A stretch of 64,000 nucleotides of DNA, taken from positions 124,001 through 188,000 of the forward strand of contig QAOA01003631.1 in the NCBI GenBank assembly GCA_003255065.1, given 5' to 3'. Source of the DNA: Cercis canadensis. Taxonomy: Eukaryota; Streptophyta; Magnoliopsida; Fabales; Fabaceae. The first letter of the stretch is position 1; every line of letters starts with the position of its first letter. Under the pieces are notes generated by a model. That model did not search any database. It saw nothing but the letters and a program-made list of their open reading frames with translations, and was not told the origin of the DNA. This document shows, one piece after another, positions 11,210 through 22,904 of this stretch. A program made the position numbers and the translations under genes.

Positions 11210-13224
11210 TTAGTCCTTGTGAAGCTGCATTCCAAGCATACTCGCATTCATTATAGCAGGGTCTGCAGAAGCAAATGGATTGGGTGGCATGGTTAAATTG
11301 TCTCCATCTCCTTCCAACATATGAACAACAACTTGCAATGAAGGACGATCCACCGGGTGCCACTGAATGCAGCATAGTCCCACAATTGCTAGCTTCTTTG
11401 CTATCTTAGCATCTTTCTCCACCTCAATGTCTGCTCTTAGGTCACCACCTTGCTCTTATAGATTGTAAATCCATTCCGGGAAGTACCATAGGCCAGTGTT
11501 CTTTGCTGCAACATCAACGTTCCTTCTTCCTCCAACCATTTCAAGTAACAACATTCCAAAACTATAAACATCAGACTTATATGATACATTCCCAAAGTTC
11601 CTAGAGAACACTTCAAGTGCAATATAGCCTATAGTTCCCCTAGCAGCAGTCATGGAAACTGCACTTTGATCCTTGGAACATAACTTAGCTAAACCAAAAT
11701 CAGAAATCTTTGGAGTGAAGTGCTGGTCAAGCAAGATATTGTGGGGTTTGATATCAAAGTGGAGGATCCTTTCGTCACATCCTAGGTGAAGATACTCAAT
11801 CCCTTTGGCTATGCCAAGAGCAATTTCTTGCAGTTTCTCCCAAGAGAAGAAATGGTTCTTAATTGCAGTGAACCATTTGGCAAATATTCATAAACTAGAG
11901 CTCGTCTAAGCCCATCTGCACAGAAGCCAACCAAGCGAACAACATTGACATGATGAATTTGACCCATTGTTCCCACTTCATTGATAAACTCTGCCCCATT
12001 CCCTGTGGAACTGTTGAGGAGCCTAACAGCAACTGAAATTTCACTAGAGAGTTTCCCTTTGTACACAGTTCCATAGGCTCCCTGCCCAAGCTCATTCCTA
12101 AAATGATTAGTGATCCTCTTAATATCTGCATAGGAATACCTAGTGGGCTTCAGAGCTCTATAATCTTCCAAAAAATTCTCGATCCTGGCTTGATTTTCTT
12201 TATCGTTTTTGCTTGTCTGGTGGACATGATATAGCACAATGACCACTAGCAGAATCGATAGAAAATATAATATTGGAACTGCATAAAACACAGTAGGTAA
12301 ACTATTAATCATTCATCCTCCAACAATAAAACAAATTTAAGAGTTGGGAGTCAGTGTCACCTAGAATCTCGATTTTTCTGTTTGCACCTGTAAAAATTAA
12401 GATCCATTTAGCCTGTCATGCTTGTGAATATACCAATAATTAGGGGCCAAAAATTGCAATTACCAAACCTGTAACTTCTGTTATCCCCTATTTGTTTAGA
12501 CATTCTTATCTTATTTTCAAGTTTATCAGCAAACAAAATGAAGAAAGCAGAAGGATTTATGATGAAGAAAATACATCTGGATTGCTTGGCAACGTTGAAA
12601 ATGTTCTGTTTCATTGCCACAGGTTATGTCAGCCCAGCTCAAAATAAGATAATCCTTCTCACTAAAAACATCATTTGGAACTGAGGAGATGTCATACAAC
12701 TTAGTACAATATGAGAAGGTAACATCCTTAATGTGGAGGGTGGAGTTTAAGGCATACACTTGGTACCCAGGAACCCCAAGGCAGGGGACTAAAGAGTGAG
12801 ATCTTAAAGCAGTGTTCATTGATGAACAATTGAATAAAGTGTAGTTGAAAATGGAATTTTCATTGTAGTGAAAAGGAAAGGCAGATAAATTGAGTCTTGG
12901 GAGGAGTCTTGGAAGGCACCCATCTGGGATAGAGACATGAATCCCCTGGGACTTGTAGTCAATTTTGTTAACAAACAACTTTACTGAAAGTGGCAATTCT
13001 AGTTGGGTCTGATGGTTCTGTGTGCAAGAAAGTTGAAACCCAGGATGACCACAGTTTTGTGGCTGTGTATCTTCAAGTTGGAAGGGGTAGCCAATAGCAG
13101 GACCATGGTCACTGCACCTTGTTTCCACACATTCACTGAGAGCTGTACCAAGCCTAGTATAGGAGGTTATAACCAAAAGGAAGCAAATCAATGGCAACAC
13201 CAATTCAGAGACACTACCTAACAT
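11210..13224 (-). pseudogene. LRK10-like receptor kinase pseudogene, second subfamily
   Basis: The closest relative in the window is 3959-5874 (-). The ectodomain exon starts at the ATG at 13224 (MLGSVSELVLPLICFLL signal peptide) and keeps the CVETRCSDHGPAIGYPFQL pattern. It fades near 12600, where I could not place a convincing donor site. The kinase part starts near 12312 with a transmembrane helix. Damage: the beta-3 lysine is Arg (VAVRLL, near 12030); the frame breaks with apparent loss of sequence between SLQ and KNHFF near 11860; APE is ALE near 11611; a TAA stop lies at 11456-11458; and the conserved GLWCIQW is GLCCIQW. The mixture of frame damage and lost catalytic residues makes a sequencing error an unlikely sole explanation. 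Confidence 0.9.
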
Positions 13225-14482
13225 TTTGAGCTTTTGTTTTCTATGATTTTCAAAGGCTTGGCTCTTCTTGTCCCCCTCTTCTTCCTCTTGCAACAATAAT
13301 GGGCTTGTTTCTAATTGTTAATCATTGGGTAAAGTAGTCGTAACTTGAAGAAAATTAGCCTGAAAAAGAAAATGAAAACTTAAACAATAATTACAAAACA
13401 TGGGAACCTATTTGAAGCCATAGCCTTCAATTCCTTTGTCAATAAAGCAACTTTTAAGCCTCGTTTGACTTTATGTAATTGTAATGTAATACATAAAAAA
13501 AATGCTGACTTTTCTTTTGTCAAACCAGGGACAGGTGTGATCTGTTATCAGCAGCTAATCAGACAGATAATGCTTGGTTAATTGTTATTTAGTAAAGTAA
13601 TAGAATAAAATATCAGTCCAGATTGTTGTTAATGAAAATAATTGAAATATAACAACTTTGACGGATTAAGATTAAATATTATCTTTCACCAAAAAAAAAT
13701 TTAAATAGTGTCTGAAACCTGTAGATGCAAACTTGAGGAGTCTGAAACCGAAGTGTAAAATTGATAGCTAATTGCAGAAGCAGCTTGACCCAGATAAAGG
13801 AGTAGGTAACGGCATCGGAGGAACAAAAAAGGTACAAGTGTTGAATTTCACAAAGTAAAACTGTGGACAATTATAAAATGCAGAATCAAAAAGAGTGGCG
13901 AAGCATGCCAGCTTATGTATAATGTATGTATGCATAATATGATATTTAAATCATCAATATGTGCAAGATAGAAGGCGCTTGCGCCTATCAAAACAAAGTT
14001 CAACTTTTATGCCGAAGACTATCAGCTCTTCATCCCAACTGTCTATTTAATAACTCGTTTTGAATCCTTTCGTGGAATCCCTCCCTCTCTCTCTCAACTT
14101 ATTGTCTATATCACATGCACATATACGCCTCCTCTTAACATTGATTTAAGTAAATCAAAATTGCCCCAGAATTGTCAACTTATGAATCGGAAATCAACTC
14201 CTCAACTTGGATTTCTACTCGTTGAAGAGAATAGAGAGGAAGAAAGAGTACAATTTTAACTTACAAACCTGTGAGTTACCAATGTTTAACTCGAAATTGG
14301 TTCTTTTTCCATTTTTTCATGGTATAAACTCGTAATCATAGTAATGCTCTGTTCTAGGCTTCTACCCTTTAGCCAAGGTCTTCTTCCCCTTTCCACCAAT
14401 TGACACTTTCTGCATAACTAGTTCACCAGACTCCGCAATGAACCAAAAAGTTCATCTTTGATATCTTTCTATCTCTCACTCC
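13225..14482. other. Divergent flank between two pseudogenes
   Basis: Lies 5' to 5' between the decayed copies at 11210-13224 and 14483-19303, repeating the head-to-head layout of 5875-6215 but longer. It contains a CT-rich run near 14081-14097. No coding sequence recognised. Confidence 0.45.
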
Positions 14483-15295
14483 ATGTCTTTGGGAAGGCTT
14501 CTCCTTCATGTGGCAGTTCTTATGATCCTTCTATACCCAGTGCCATGCTTTACAAAAAGAAATCCATTGCCCCCCTTCCTCCTGTGGCAATATACTTAAT
14601 ATCAGCTACCCTTTCCGATTACAAGGTAATCCTCAAAACTGTGGAGACCCTAACTATGAATTAGCTTGTGAGAACAATAAAACTGTAGTGAATCTATACA
14701 TTGGCAGATACTTTGTGAAAGCCATCAATTACAACAACTTCACTATGAGGGTTACAGATTTGGGTGTCAAACAAGATAATTGCTCTTCCATTCCTCTTTA
14801 CACTTTAACACATGACAACTTCAGCATTGGACACCCTTACAGCTTGTTGAATGCCATTGGATTAGATGTGCTAGAATTTGTGAGCTGTGCAACGCCAATT
14901 AAGTCTCCTCTCTATGTGGACGCTGCACCTTGTATCAAAGTGCTAAACTTTACAAATTCCTCTGTCTCCTCTATGGAAAGGTACGGTTATGTTCTGCGTG
15001 GGGACTTGAAGGTCTCAGAGTTGGAGGGCTCGTGCAGCGTAGGAGTCATGGTTATGACTTCAACTTCGCATAGAGGTGACTGGAACATTTCCTATGGGGA
15101 TATCCACCATGACCTGGCTTATGGTCTTGAACTTTCTTGGCATCCTCTTTTCTGCCAAGAGTGCAAAGGCAAGGGACCCTGCAAGTTGAACAACAATAAT
15201 GAGGTCATTGGCTGCTCCGATTCATGCAGCAATGAACAAATATCCTCTTTCAGATGTTGGTATCTTTTTCATTCACTTCTATCTTTGAACCTTGT

Positions 15296-17644
15296 ATTCA
15301 TTCCTTCTCAAGCTGAAATCCCATATTTGAAATCACACAAGTTGTTGGCGACTTTGCATTAAATATAACCATGTAACACAAGAGTAGTCATCAACAAAGG
15401 TAACAAAATACTTAAAATCAATTTTGGATAAAGTTGGACAAGGACCCCAAACATCAGAATGAACTAACTCAAATGGAGACGCAGCTCGTTTATTGACTCT
15501 AGACCCTAAGGGAACACAATGATGTTTGGCAAACTAACACGACTCACAATGCAAAGACAATAAATGACTAAATTGGGGATAAAACTGCTTGAGAGCTTGG
15601 AGAGACAGATGACCTAAATAACAGTGCACCTCAAACGAAGACAATGAACTAGAACACGCTAAGGATCTCGGCACCTGAGTGTCAAGTACTTAAAGGCCTC
15701 CATATTCATGTCCTTTACCAATAATCTGTTTCGTTGTAAGATCCTAAAAGAGACAATAATCAGGAAAGAATGAGACACTACAATTCAAGGTACGGGTGAG
15801 TTTACTAACGAAAATCAAATTAAATGAAAAATTAGGTAAACTCAACACTGAGGGCAAAGAAATAGACGGGGTTAGGTTAACAGTGCTAGAACCAAGGACA
15901 TTAGGTGTAGACCCATCAACTATAGTCACATGAGATGAAGAAGCATGTGTATGGAAGGTGGAGAAAAGGTTAGGATTACCTGTCATGTGGTCTAATGCAC
16001 TAGAATCAATTACCCACTTGGATAATGAAAAGAGAAAACATGTAGGGGATTTACCTGTATAAGCAAAAACAGCAGTAGGAGCAGGGGATTTCAGTGATTC
16101 CTAATACTAAGTGAACTGGGCAAAGTCATCAGCAGACACCGTAATAGTCTTATCAGACAACAATGCAACATGTGCAAACCACCCTTTCTGATTCTTATTG
16201 AGAAGTTTTTTTACAAGTGCATTTTGTATGCCCCAGCTCATGGCAGTAAAAACACTCAACTTTGTCTGACTGCTGATTTCAATCACGATTATTCAACCCA
16301 TCTTGAGAACCACCACGAAAAACTTTACGACTAACAAGAACACTGTTATTAGCAATAGGCTGAGAAGTCTGTAGGTTTTATGTGAGAAGGACTCTAGCAA
16401 AGATTTCCTGCAAAGAAGATATTTCAGAATCCGAGAGAATTTAAGATTTAACAGCCTCAAACTCTGGACGTAGGCCTGTCAGAAAACTCATAACTGCCAT
16501 TTTCTCTCTCTGAGTTTGTTGAACTTTGGCATCAGGGCTGAAGGGGAGAAGCATATTGAGTTCTTCATAAGTTTTCTTAAACTCCATAAAATAAGCAGTA
16601 AGAGACTTAGCATGCTGCTCTCCTCGAGAAAAGGTTCTACATACCTCGTAGATACAAGATATATTTCCTCGTCCAGAGTACAAGAAATCCATATACTCAA
16701 TTAACTTCTTCACAAACTCACAGTGATTAATCAAACCAAGTACCTTAGTATCAATAGAATTATGAATCTGCAAGAATAGTCTTGCATCATCCCGCAACCA
16801 AGCTTGACGGGTATCATCCATAGGTGGATCAGAGGTGAGATGACTGTCCTTCTCAATGCTCTGTAAATACACTCGAACAGTTTTACTCCAGTCTAAATAG
16901 TTGGAGTCTTTGAGTTTGTGCTCAGTGATTTTTGTCATAACAGGAACCACCTCAGCTATGACTGTGGGTTTATTTGTTGCCATGGGTGAAGCAATACACA
17001 AAGCAACCAAGCAAAACCACCCAAACAGCCAAAGCAATACACCTAAACAGCCAAAGCAAAAAAACCACAAACTAAACCAAAATTTCCTAACTAAACAGCG
17101 GAACAGTAGACAAAATAGGAGAGGAAAAGTGACCAAACCAAAGCAATGTCGCCAGAAATGGGACGAGAACGCCGGCGATACAAATCGGAGACGAAGGGGA
17201 CGACGAACGCGCCCTCATGCGCTAGCGTGTGGGTCGGTGGGCAGACGAGTTGATCGGCGCGTGGCTCACACACCCGCCACCGATGGCTGCCAAACTCTCT
17301 GGGTCAGCTGGCCGGCGACTTCTGAACCTACTGAAGGGGGCGGTGAGACTCAACAAGCACCTTATATAGGTGCCCTAGACTCACACCCTCACAAATCCTC
17401 ACAATCCCTAATAGACCTTGGACGAACTATTTGTACCAAGCTCTGATACCATGTAATCAGAGGTGAATGTGATGGGAAAAAAGTGTATTTCTCATTCATA
17501 GGACAGTCATATATATACAGAGGCTAATCCTTATGATCATGCTATCTAATCCCTATAATTAAGCTATCTACATTATTTCCATATTTACATTCTATAACAT
17601 ATTCATTCATTCTCAAGCTGAAATCCCATACTTGAAATCACACA
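15296..17644 (-). mobile_element. Ty1/copia LTR retrotransposon fossil, broken and incomplete
   Basis: Parts seen on the minus strand, in element order: an LTR (17452-17644), a primer-binding site complementary to initiator-Met tRNA (17440-17451, TGGTATCAGAGC in element sense), a gag region starting MATNKPTVIAEV (about 16983 to 16441), a CCHC-like knuckle and protease region (about 16250-15740), and the first part of integrase (about 15700-15370). A 44-bp LTR-like stub lies at 15296-15339. The gag matches the plant copia UBN2 type. The element is broken, with several breaks, and only part of the family's gene set is present. The LTR stub and the LTR differ at about 2 of 44 positions, too few for a firm age. 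It sits in an intron of a decayed receptor-kinase gene. Confidence 0.85.
17452..17644 (-). repeat. Copia LTR
   Basis: About 193 bp, beginning TGTGTGATTTC and ending GATTACA in element sense, directly next to the tRNA primer-binding site. The TG...CA ends fit a copia LTR. Confidence 0.75.
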
Positions 17645-18050
17645 AAAACTTTCCTATTTCATTTGTTCCTTGTCCTCTATAATATCAAGCAAAAGATTCT
17701 ATGTTTTGACTTAGTTGGATGACATGATATTGTGAAGAAATTTTGGATTTTGGTTTTTGTGTCTGATGAAATTATTTACGTATTTGATTATAATACAGGT
17801 GCTTTGAGAGTTCTTATGGATGCAGACCTTGCTGGTGATGTTACTTTCCTTAGATATCAGAACAAGAGACTAATGAACCGAAGTTTGTAGATTGAATAAG
17901 ACGCTAGTCGGTGGAAAACATTTATTTTTGTCATTCAAAATGTCAATCTGATTAAAAAAGAAAAGGAATAATCAATTAGGAATGACCCTCGTTGGCTGAA
18001 AGCCATTGGTAGTTGAGAATATGAGATGTTATTCAAACATTGTAAAGCTT

Positions 18051-18075
18051 CTTTTCTTTTCTTTTCTTTTCTTTT
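18051..18075 (+). repeat. (CTTTT)n microsatellite
   Basis: Five copies of CTTTT, forming part of the pyrimidine tract upstream of the 33-nt microexon acceptor. Confidence 0.95.
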
Positions 18076-19303
18076 TATGTACTAATATGTTTTGATTTTA
18101 CAGGTCCTCACAAAACTGGGGTTATCATCTTGATTGGTAGGTTACAGTCTCTCTCTGCAATTATTGAACCTCTAAAATTTTATGTGGTCTAATCTAAAGG
18201 CTTAGACATATTGTGAAACAGAAAGAATTCTTGTTTTAATACATCTTTTACATTTCTTAAAACAGGAGTAATTCTCGTAGCAAGAATTTGATGTGGAATT
18301 CCATTTATAGCTGTATACCTGATATTTAAATGGCGAAGGAGACATTTATCTGCATATGACACAGTTGAAGAGTTCCTGAAAACCCACAACAATCTAATGT
18401 CAATAAGATACTCTTATTCAGATATCAAGAAGATTACTAGAGGATTCAAGCACAAATTGGGAGAAGGAGGCTGTGGCTCAGTTTATAAAGGGCAACTCCG
18501 CAGTGGAGGTCTAGTAGCAATTAAGATGTTGGGTGGCAGGTCCAAAGCCAATGGACAAGAATTTATCAATGAAGTTGCTACTATTGGAAGAATTCACCAT
18601 GTTAATGTGGTGCACCTTATAGGCTTCTGTGTTGAGGGATCAAAAAGAGCTCTTGTATATGAGTTCATGCCTAATGGTTCCCTTGACAAATATATTTTCT
18701 CTAGAGAAGGAAGAATCCCCTTGAGTTGCAAGAAAATGTATGAAATTGCTCTTGGAGTGGCTAGTGGGATCAAATATCTGCATAGAGGATGTGACATGCA
18801 GATTCTGCATTTTGACATAAAGCCACACAATATTCTCCTTGATGAAATTTCACTCCAAAAGTTTCTGATTTTGGGCTAGCAAAAATAACATTGTATCCTT
18901 GACAGCTGCAAGAGGAACCATGGGCTATATGGCTCCAGAGTTGTTTTATAAAAATATTGGAGGCACCTCATACAAAGCAGATGTTTATAGTTTTGGGATG
19001 TTGTTGATGGAAATTGCAAGCAGAAGAAAGAATATGAGTAATTTTGCAGATCATTCAAGCCAAGTTTATTTCCCTTCATGGGTTTATAACCAATTTAGTG
19101 AAGAGAAGGAAATAGAAATGGGCAATGCTACAGAGGAGGACAAGAAAATACTGAAGAAGATGATAATAGTGGCATTGTGGTGTATAGAGATGAAACCAAG
19201 TGATCGTCCTTCAATGAACGAAGTGGTTGAGTTGCTTGAAGACGATGTTGAGTCTCTGCAAATGCCTCCCAAGCCATTTCAAACTCAAAAGGGATGCCAG
19301 TAG

Positions 19304-20225
19304 AATCTACCATGGCTGCCACCAGGGGATTCTTCACATTCACTTACTTTTGTTGTAAATGGACATCCAGCTATTTAGTACTAATGTAATGTGTTAAGTA
19401 TTATAGATAATTATGGATGCTATTCAGAAATCAAAATTTTACACATACCAAAACCTTTATTTTGTATTCGTATATTTTTCTCCTTTTTGGATTTAGTACT
19501 AATACTAAAGCCCAATCTTATATTCAAGCTATTTGGGCCGTGAATTAGAATTCATGGTGATGACCAGGCCATTTTTCCAATGAATTTGCACACTGAGATT
19601 GCTTGTAAACAAGTCTTTGTCTCTATTCATAAAATTAGAAAGTACAATGTTATGAGTTTTTATTTTTGTTAAATATATATTTTTATAATGCATTACGTTT
19701 TTATATAATTAAAAATAGATATTTGCTTCTGGCACAAAAAGCATCTCCTTTGTTTATTTTCTTTCCTTTCTCCTTTAGTCTTTACACAAGAGCGAAACAA
19801 CCATAAATTCTTGGTTTTCCTTTGCTCCATTTATCCGTATTTATTATCTCAGTCATCCACAAATATAATCTTTTTATAATTTTATTTCGCTTTTCTTCTT
19901 GAAAATACAAGTACAACAATGCAAATGCATCTCTTTCATTTTCATATACCTTTAATTGGATCTATGACTATTTTAATATTAAATTAATGTAGAGGTTATA
20001 TGTCTTTTCGATGGTAAGGTAAGTGAGCTCGGGAAGAAACTGGTGGGCCCAATGAGATATTTTCTATTTCGTCCGCCTCAATGTAAACTAGTAATTTACA
20101 AGGAAATTCATCATAAAATAACGCTAAACAAGGAATATACACAAGCTGAAGCTGGATACGAAATATCGGCGAGGAGAGATTATTTTAGGTCCTCCTAACA
20201 TGAGACGCAACACAGCTGCACTCAA
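19304..20225. other. Intergenic between the kinase cluster and PP2C
   Basis: AT-rich to about 20.0 kb, then more balanced sequence that grades into the PP2C promoter. No gene seen. Confidence 0.5.
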
Positions 20226-20470
20226 CACGTGGCCTTCTAAACGAAGCAAATGGACCTTCTCTTCCACGAGCACTAAAACAACAAGAAAGCAAAAGTACGG
20301 CAAGGAACCATTGTGACGCCACGTAACGTTCTCTGCTAGACTAGACTACTACCATCCCCACATTTCACCCACTGGCCCCACCCGCACCGTATCTTTTACC
20401 CAACCGAATCACTACCCAAAGATCACACCTTCCACGTATCATGGAGCCTTATCTCAACCGTCCACGTCTC
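20226..20470 (+). promoter_or_regulatory. ABRE-like promoter cluster upstream of PP2C
   Basis: Four ACGT-core sites lie 200-450 bp ahead of the start codon: CACGTGGC at 20226-20233 (a perfect ABRE/G-box), GCCACGTAACG around 20318-20328, TCCACGTATC at 20431-20440 and TCCACGTCTC at 20461-20470. ABREs bind ABF/AREB bZIP factors, and group A PP2C genes are well known to be ABA-induced as negative feedback. The cluster therefore fits the gene it precedes. Function is inferred from motif density only. Confidence 0.7.
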
Positions 20471-20676
20471 TGTTACAAAAATCCAAGTCAGTGGTCCATA
20501 GAAGCCCATGTGTAACTCGATCCAACCCCGTGATCAATTGGACGACTCTGATTCACGCCTTTAAAACTCGTAATCAATTCCGCTTTAAATTTGAGTGATT
20601 GCCACTACCGCCGTTTTCCCTTACTCTCAGCTTTTTCGTTTTCTTTGGTGTGATACTGATACATGCAGAGTCGACT

Positions 20677-22904
20677 ATGAAGGGGCTGGAACGTCACCCT
20701 CCGGCGACGAGCGATCTCCGGAAAATGGCGCCGGATTCCAAAGCGCTGTGCCGTCAGACTCTCACCAAAGTGAAGAATGCTCGCCAGAGAAGGCTCAGAA
20801 TCCAGCGACTCAAATACACATGTGAAGCCAAGATCCACGTCGCTTTCACCGGCGGGGACCTCGGGAATTCCTCCGGGGAGGAGAAAAATAACGTTCATTT
20901 TGATAACAAGGAAAGAGAGATTCATGAGCCGATTCAGATATCGTTATCGTCAACAATTTCGGATGGGGAGGATCGGCCAGTATTGCGAAACGGCACGGTT
21001 TTGGCGGATTTTGGAGGTGACAAATGTGAAGGAAATGGCGATCGGAAGGAGTTATCGTACGGTTTGGTATCGGTGATAGGGAGCAGGAAAGAGATGGAAG
21101 ATTCTGTGAGCATAGAAATGGGGTTCGTAGTGAAAGAGAAAAGGAAGTGTGACTTCTTTGCCGTTTACGACGGTCACGGTGGGCCTCAAGTGGCGAAGTC
21201 GTGCCGGGAAAGGTTGCACCAATTGGTGGCGGAAGAGGTGGAAAGGCTTGGAAGTGGTAATAATACGGTGGATTGGGAGGGAATGATGGAAAGGTGTTTT
21301 GGTAAAATGGATAGAGAGGTGGCAGATAATGCGGCAGTAAGGACTGTGGGTTCCACGGCGGTGGTGGCCTTTGTGGCAGATGACGTGGTGGTTGTGGCCA
21401 ATTGCGGTGACTCGAGAGCTGTAATGGGGAGAGGAGGTGAAGCCTTGGCCTTGTCTATTGATCATAAGGTATATATTTGTATTTTATTTTGTTAATTTAT
21501 AATGATATCAACTTTATTTTCAATTCTCGTAGACAGCCAGCTATCCTCAATTAATTTTATTATTATTTCGTTTGCATGAAAATTGCGACCTTATTATGCA
21601 ATTTGTTTGCTTATCGTTTCAAGTTCAAATTAGGCACTAGAATGATGATTTTACAATTAAATAGAAGTTGGCTCCACAAATCCAAATAAGATAGTGTGAA
21701 TTGAATGATATTTGATGATAAAACTATGTATCACGATAACCAAAGTGATTTTAAGTTTTAACTGAGCAAAAACACAAATTATTTTTAGTTATGATTCATC
21801 CGAGTCAATTAAACGCAAATGAATATAGTTTCCAAATAGCGGTATGAGTTATCAAATTATTCATCCCAAAGAAATGCATGGTGAATAATCAATCAAATAT
21901 TGGTTACTTTATTTGAACAGCCAGACCGGCCTGATGAGTTGATGCGAATTGAAGGCGCTGGTGGAAGGGTTATAAACTGGAATGGCCAACGCGTTCTAGG
22001 AGTTCTTGCCACTTCCAGATCTATAGGTTAGTGGAAAAAACTTCACGTCTATTCAACTACTATAATGATCATGCCATTTACTTTATTAATTCCTCTGCTA
22101 TATGTGTCCTTTCAATTAAGCGTTAGCATAATGATAAACACAATGTGATTTGCGCCTTTATTTTCTATATAAACAGACATGGTATTTTTAAATAAAGTTT
22201 GTAGAATGTCATGTTATAGTCTTGAGCTTGAAGAAAAGAGAGAAATATAATGATACAGATACTGTGTGCTTTATTTAGTCTAACAATTGCTTGTAGCGTG
22301 AGGCTGTAATACTCTCTCAGTCAAACTCTTGTAATGGATTAAAGTATGGATATGATAGAATTCAAACTTTAGGCCCCCTGATCTTAGGCCATAATAAAAT
22401 ATTATTCCAGAAAGGCCAAACTTGAAGATAAAAAAAATAAATAAATAAAAAATAAAAAAGGAATTAAAATTTGAATATTCTTAATCAAAATGTGAAACAG
22501 ATGTAAAAAAGAGAAAATGAAGGTCATATTCAGTAAGAGTTGAGTATATTAGAATCGTTTATATCCTTCGATCTAAGAACACTGTAACTGACTCTGAATT
22601 TGATGCAGGAGACCAATACCTTCGACCATATGTAATATCTAAACCAGAAGTGACGGTGACGAGGCGAAGTAACAAGGATGAATTTCTTATACTTGCCAGT
22701 GATGGCTTGTGGGATGTGATCTCCAGTGAAGTTGCGTGCCAGGTTGTAAGGAAATGCCTGAGTGGCCAAATTAGTAAACTTCCCTCAGAGCTTGGGAATC
22801 AAAGCCGGGCTGCCAAGGCTGCAGCCCTTTTGACTCAGCTAGCAATGGCAAAAGGAAGCAGAGATAACACCAGTGTCATAGTAGTTGAGCTTAAGGAACC
22901 CTAA
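20677..22904 (+). CDS. Group A protein phosphatase 2C (ABA co-receptor type)
   Basis: Exons 20677-21468, 21921-22026 and 22609-22904 join to 1194 nt (397 residues). The start chosen is the ATG at 20677 ([12 protein letters not shown]); the frame is open upstream without a better ATG. The N-terminal region has the basic [12 protein letters not shown] motif seen in group A members. Catalytic metal motifs follow: [57 protein letters not shown] and the final [11 protein letters not shown]. The stretch [16 protein letters not shown] carries the Trp that, in ABI1/HAB1/PP2CA, inserts into the ABA-bound PYR/PYL pocket. The expected role is dephosphorylation of SnRK2 kinases and release by ABA receptors, in cytosol and nucleus. 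Which group A member it is orthologous to cannot be settled here. Confidence 0.92.

Larger units (their letters stand above)
14483..19303 (+). pseudogene. LRK10-like receptor kinase pseudogene with copia insertion in intron
   Basis: A signal-peptide-like start at 14483 (MSLGRLLLHVAVLMILLYP) passes into a GUB_WAK ectodomain (PSSCGNILNISYPFRLQ, NCGDPNYELAC) only after a frame change near 14560-14575. The ectodomain ends near 15260. A broken copia element fills 15296-17644. A 33-nt microexon (18104-18136, GPHKTGVIILIG) and the kinase exon (from 18266) follow. Host-gene damage: a TGA at 18289-18291 in the transmembrane region, a one-base loss near 18846 just after [13 protein letters not shown], and a further loss after DFGLA near 18880-18890. 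The rest of the kinase is well preserved ([27 protein letters not shown]), so the gene probably died recently. Confidence 0.9.

Noticed and set aside
16901-17446. 181-residue open frame on the plus strand opposite the copia gag
   Set aside because: Antisense shadow of the copia gag and leader; low-complexity and basic, with no gene-like features.
20605-20925. 106-residue minus-strand frame opposite the first PP2C exon
   Set aside because: Shadow of a GC-richer coding exon; no motif, and the PP2C frame explains the composition.
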